The translations under genes and the position numbers were made by a program. DNA of 6,750 nt from an uncultured Planctomycetaceae bacterium (lineage in GTDB: Bacteria > Planctomycetota > Planctomycetia > Planctomycetales > Planctomycetaceae). The stretch covers positions 1-6,750 of the forward strand of contig CAIXQV010000802.1 in the NCBI GenBank assembly GCA_903921605.1, written 5' to 3'. The notes below the pieces were generated by a model. The model did no database searches, had not been told where the DNA came from, and saw only the letters and a program-made list of their open reading frames with translations. Below are positions 4,959 through 6,750 of the stretch, piece after piece; within the stretch, counting starts at the first letter, position 1, and each line of letters begins with the position of its first letter.

Positions 4959-6389
4959 ATGTTACGCAGCAATTGGGCACCACGTGTTTCACTTTGGCAA
5001 CAGCGATTCAAGAGTCGCAATGGATGCATCGTGATCTGTCCGTACGACTCTGGTATTTCTTTGACAGAAGTGCGGGCATGCCCTGCAGGAGTGTCGCCAC
5101 ATGAGTATGTGCATGTGCCTTGGCCAGTCGATTCGGCCGCGACTTCTGATGTTGAGATCTCCGCGTCCTGGATCAAGGAGTCACTTGGCAGGCTGAATGC
5201 GAGTTCACGAGACGTCTACATTCTTCTCCCTTTGCAGAAAGTGATGTTCGAGTGTGTCTCCATGTTCGGGTTATCTCAGTGTGAGCGGAGATCCGCAATC
5301 CAGTTGCGTGTTGACGCGATGGCGGCATCGTGCCCAGAGATGGTCCCCGCAGATCATCTCGACGTGCCGGGGCGCCACTGCACGGTTGTTTTCACATTGC
5401 GTCGTGAAACCGTGAAACAGTGGCGTGACCTGGTATCTGCGGCTGGGCATGTTCTGGCCGGGATCTCCTGTGCAGAACTGGAAGCAAGTGGTGATGTTTC
5501 CGGTGAATCCGGGTGTCGAGTTGATGTGATCCGCTCGGATTTCGGGCTAACAATGGTTGCAAGTGAATCCGGTATTCCTTGGGGAAGTCGTACAGTTCCA
5601 TGGCCGGAGTGTGGAACGGACAATCTGATGGGGATTGTTCGCCGAGAGACGAGTCGCCTGATGGCTGGCGCTCCCCCGGGACTTACGTCGGCAGCGGCAC
5701 CGGAGATTTGCCTCGAATACTGTTCTGTTCCGACGGCGGGGTGCGATCAGGGCGAGGTGGAATCGCGGAAAAGCGCCCGACATGAGGAAATGCACAGAGA
5801 GGCTCTCCTGCGGGGTATCTCGAATCGGCTGTTGTCGCGTCCGCTGCACTTCAATGCCATCAGCACGAGGCGTCTTCCGCGAAGGAGGCCTGCCTGGCTT
5901 CAACGGAGTTCGCGACTGCTGTTGGTAGCAGTACTATCCGTCGCAATAGCTGCATTGTGGGGGATGGTAGCGTACCGCCGACTCGTTCATGAGAATCGAG
6001 GGCTCCACAGCAAAGAACAGATGATGAAAGCTGAGATCGAAAAGAGGAAGAGCCGTCTAGAGACGGCCGCATACCTCGATGAATGGACTGATTCATCGGA
6101 TTGCGTGGGCTGCAAATTGGCGGAGTTCTTGAAGTACCTTCCAGAAACGAGTCAGGCTTTTCTGACACAACTCCAATTGGATCGACATACCGTCGGTGAG
6201 CAAACCGCGGTTCGTGTCGCTGGTCGGGCTGTTGATTCCGATGTGGTAGTCCAAATGCAACAGGAAATCAACAAGGCTCAGGAAAAGTACGAACTGCATC
6301 CACAAGGAATAGATAATGCTGGGGGGGATGATCACTTTCCCACTGCGTTCTCGTTCGAAACATACCTCCTCCGCTCATCAGGACGATAA
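4959..6389 (+). CDS. gspL: T2SS inner-membrane scaffold protein GspL (PilM/PilN-like layout)
   Basis: Bitopic inner-membrane protein expected to recruit the GspE ATPase through its cytoplasmic part and to pair with GspM in the membrane and periplasm. It has 476 aa. Residues 20-300 form a soluble, beta-strand-rich region of the kind seen in GspL/PilM actin-like folds (VYILLPLQKVMFECV at 86-100; CRVDVIRSDFGLTMV at 186-200), without an obvious nucleotide-binding motif. A basic patch (RRLPRRRP, 304-311) precedes the single membrane span at about 319-338, which fits a cytoplasmic N-terminus. A charged helix likely to form a coiled coil follows (344-370), then a periplasmic alpha/beta domain. Similarity to known GspL is weak. 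The call rests on topology, size and position between gspK and a gspM-like gene. A CVGC motif (382-385) in the periplasmic part is unusual. A run of seven G (6321-6327) lies near the 3' end, but the sequence after it (AFSFETYLLR) still reads like a terminal strand. Confidence 0.82.
   Translation: MLRSNWAPRVSLWQQRFKSRNGCIVICPYDSGISLTEVRACPAGVSPHEYVHVPWPVDSAATSDVEISASWIKESLGRLNASSRDVYILLPLQKVMFECVSMFGLSQCERRSAIQLRVDAMAASCPEMVPADHLDVPGRHCTVVFTLRRETVKQWRDLVSAAGHVLAGISCAELEASGDVSGESGCRVDVIRSDFGLTMVASESGIPWGSRTVPWPECGTDNLMGIVRRETSRLMAGAPPGLTSAAAPEICLEYCSVPTAGCDQGEVESRKSARHEEMHREALLRGISNRLLSRPLHFNAISTRRLPRRRPAWLQRSSRLLLVAVLSVAIAALWGMVAYRRLVHENRGLHSKEQMMKAEIEKRKSRLETAAYLDEWTDSSDCVGCKLAEFLKYLPETSQAFLTQLQLDRHTVGEQTAVRVAGRAVDSDVVVQMQQEINKAQEKYELHPQGIDNAGGDDHFPTAFSFETYLLRSSGR
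6052..6067 (+). repeat. GC-rich inverted repeat inside gspL
   Basis: GCCGTCT (6052-6058) and AGACGGC (6061-6067) are complementary arms separated by AG. As RNA this would be a six-pair stem with the loop TAGA. It encodes part of the post-membrane helix of GspL (SRLETA). No following T-run is present and no role is evident. Confidence 0.4.
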
Positions 6390-6393
6390 CGCC

Positions 6394-6750
6394 ATGGATA
6401 CAAAAGCGAAGATGACAACCGCGAGAAAAGCACTGATTGGCGTTGCCCTGCTGGCACTGGGACTTCGCGCTGGCTGGGACCAGGATTGGGGCATGGCACT
6501 GCCACTCTGGTCCCAAGAAATGCGAGAAAATCATGCGCTGCGAACCCGTATCCAACTCCACAGCGAAAACCTGCAAGGAATTGAGAAGGCTGAAAAGAAG
6601 CTCAGTTCTGCGATGCTGCGAAGCCTGTCAAGCGATCTTCCGAGGGCGATCTCGACTTATCAATCGCTGCTGGTCATGGCTGCGGAAGTCTCCCAGATCA
6701 GAAACTGCACAATCCGTCCAGGAGCGACAACTGAAGAAGAGGGTGTGGGG
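6394..6750 (+). CDS. gspM: T2SS protein GspM, N-terminal part (runs off right edge)
   Basis: Open from ATG 6394 to the window end without a stop: 119 codons visible, C-terminus missing. It starts four bases after the gspL stop, with AGGA at 6380-6383 ten bases upstream. ATG 6412 (codon 7) is an alternative start. The layout is that of GspM/PilO: a short basic N-terminus (MDTKAKMTTARK), a short hydrophobic stretch at about 13-28 (ALIGVALLALGLRAGW), an amphipathic helix likely to form a coiled coil at about 41-78 (QEMRENHALRTRIQLHSENL onward), then the beginning of a periplasmic domain (QIRNCTIRPG, 101-110). In known systems GspM binds GspL and helps anchor the assembly platform. The hydrophobic stretch is short for a membrane span. 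Primary-sequence similarity in this family is always low, so the call depends on position after gspL and on topology. Confidence 0.78.
   Translation, partial: MDTKAKMTTARKALIGVALLALGLRAGWDQDWGMALPLWSQEMRENHALRTRIQLHSENLQGIEKAEKKLSSAMLRSLSSDLPRAISTYQSLLVMAAEVSQIRNCTIRPGATTEEEGVG

Noticed and set aside
5403..5418. Perfect tandem repeat of CGTGAAAC in gspL
   Set aside because: Only two 8-base copies, not a multiple of three, inside a coding frame; expected by chance at this scale.
5547..5903. 118-codon open frame on the - strand opposite gspL
   Set aside because: Antisense to a supported gene, Arg/Pro/Ser-rich, no recognisable motif and no reason from context.
6268..6576. 102-codon open frame on the - strand across the gspL/gspM junction
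   Set aside because: It runs against the operon and covers the start of gspM, which has the right frame, ribosome site and topology.

Overview
The window is a tightly packed run of genes, all on the + strand, that encodes the inner-membrane and pseudopilus parts of a type II secretion system (T2SS). The order is the classical one: a C-terminal tail of an upstream gene (by position possibly gspE), then gspF, gspG, gspH, gspI, gspJ, gspK, gspL and the first 119 codons of gspM, which runs off the right edge. No gap between genes is longer than 9 bases and most junctions overlap or touch, so the block should be one transcript with translational coupling. No promoter, terminator, RNA gene, mobile element or CRISPR is visible, and there is no gene-free stretch that needs separate comment.

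A T2SS implies a diderm (Gram-negative type) bacterium. Moderate GC, an unusually large GspK (519 aa) with three INxN-type modules, a GspL that is recognisable mainly by layout, and variable Shine-Dalgarno sequences point to Planctomycetes or a related phylum. This is an inference from style, not from a marker gene.

Layout: 2-79 tail of the upstream gene, stopping inside an ATGA overlap; 76-1281 gspF, the polytopic platform protein; 1286-1735 gspG, the major pseudopilin; 1716-2216 gspH, 2216-2626 gspI and 2623-3387 gspJ, minor pseudopilins; 3397-4956 gspK, the large tip pseudopilin without the Glu at +5; 4959-6389 gspL, with a cytoplasmic actin-like-type region, one membrane span and a periplasmic part; 6394-6750+ gspM.

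How they work together, from knowledge of the family: a cytoplasmic GspE ATPase docks on GspL and GspF; GspL and GspM form the inner-membrane scaffold; GspF helps insert pseudopilin subunits; GspG polymerises into the pseudopilus; and GspH, I, J and K form its tip, which pushes folded substrates through an outer-membrane GspD secretin. The secretin, GspC and the prepilin peptidase are not in this window.

Points worth a second look are Ala instead of Gly at -1 of the prepilin cleavage site in both GspG and GspK, the three-module GspK, a periplasmic CxxC in GspL, a gspG/gspH overlap sitting in the GspG calcium-site codons, and a few compact inverted repeats inside the genes.
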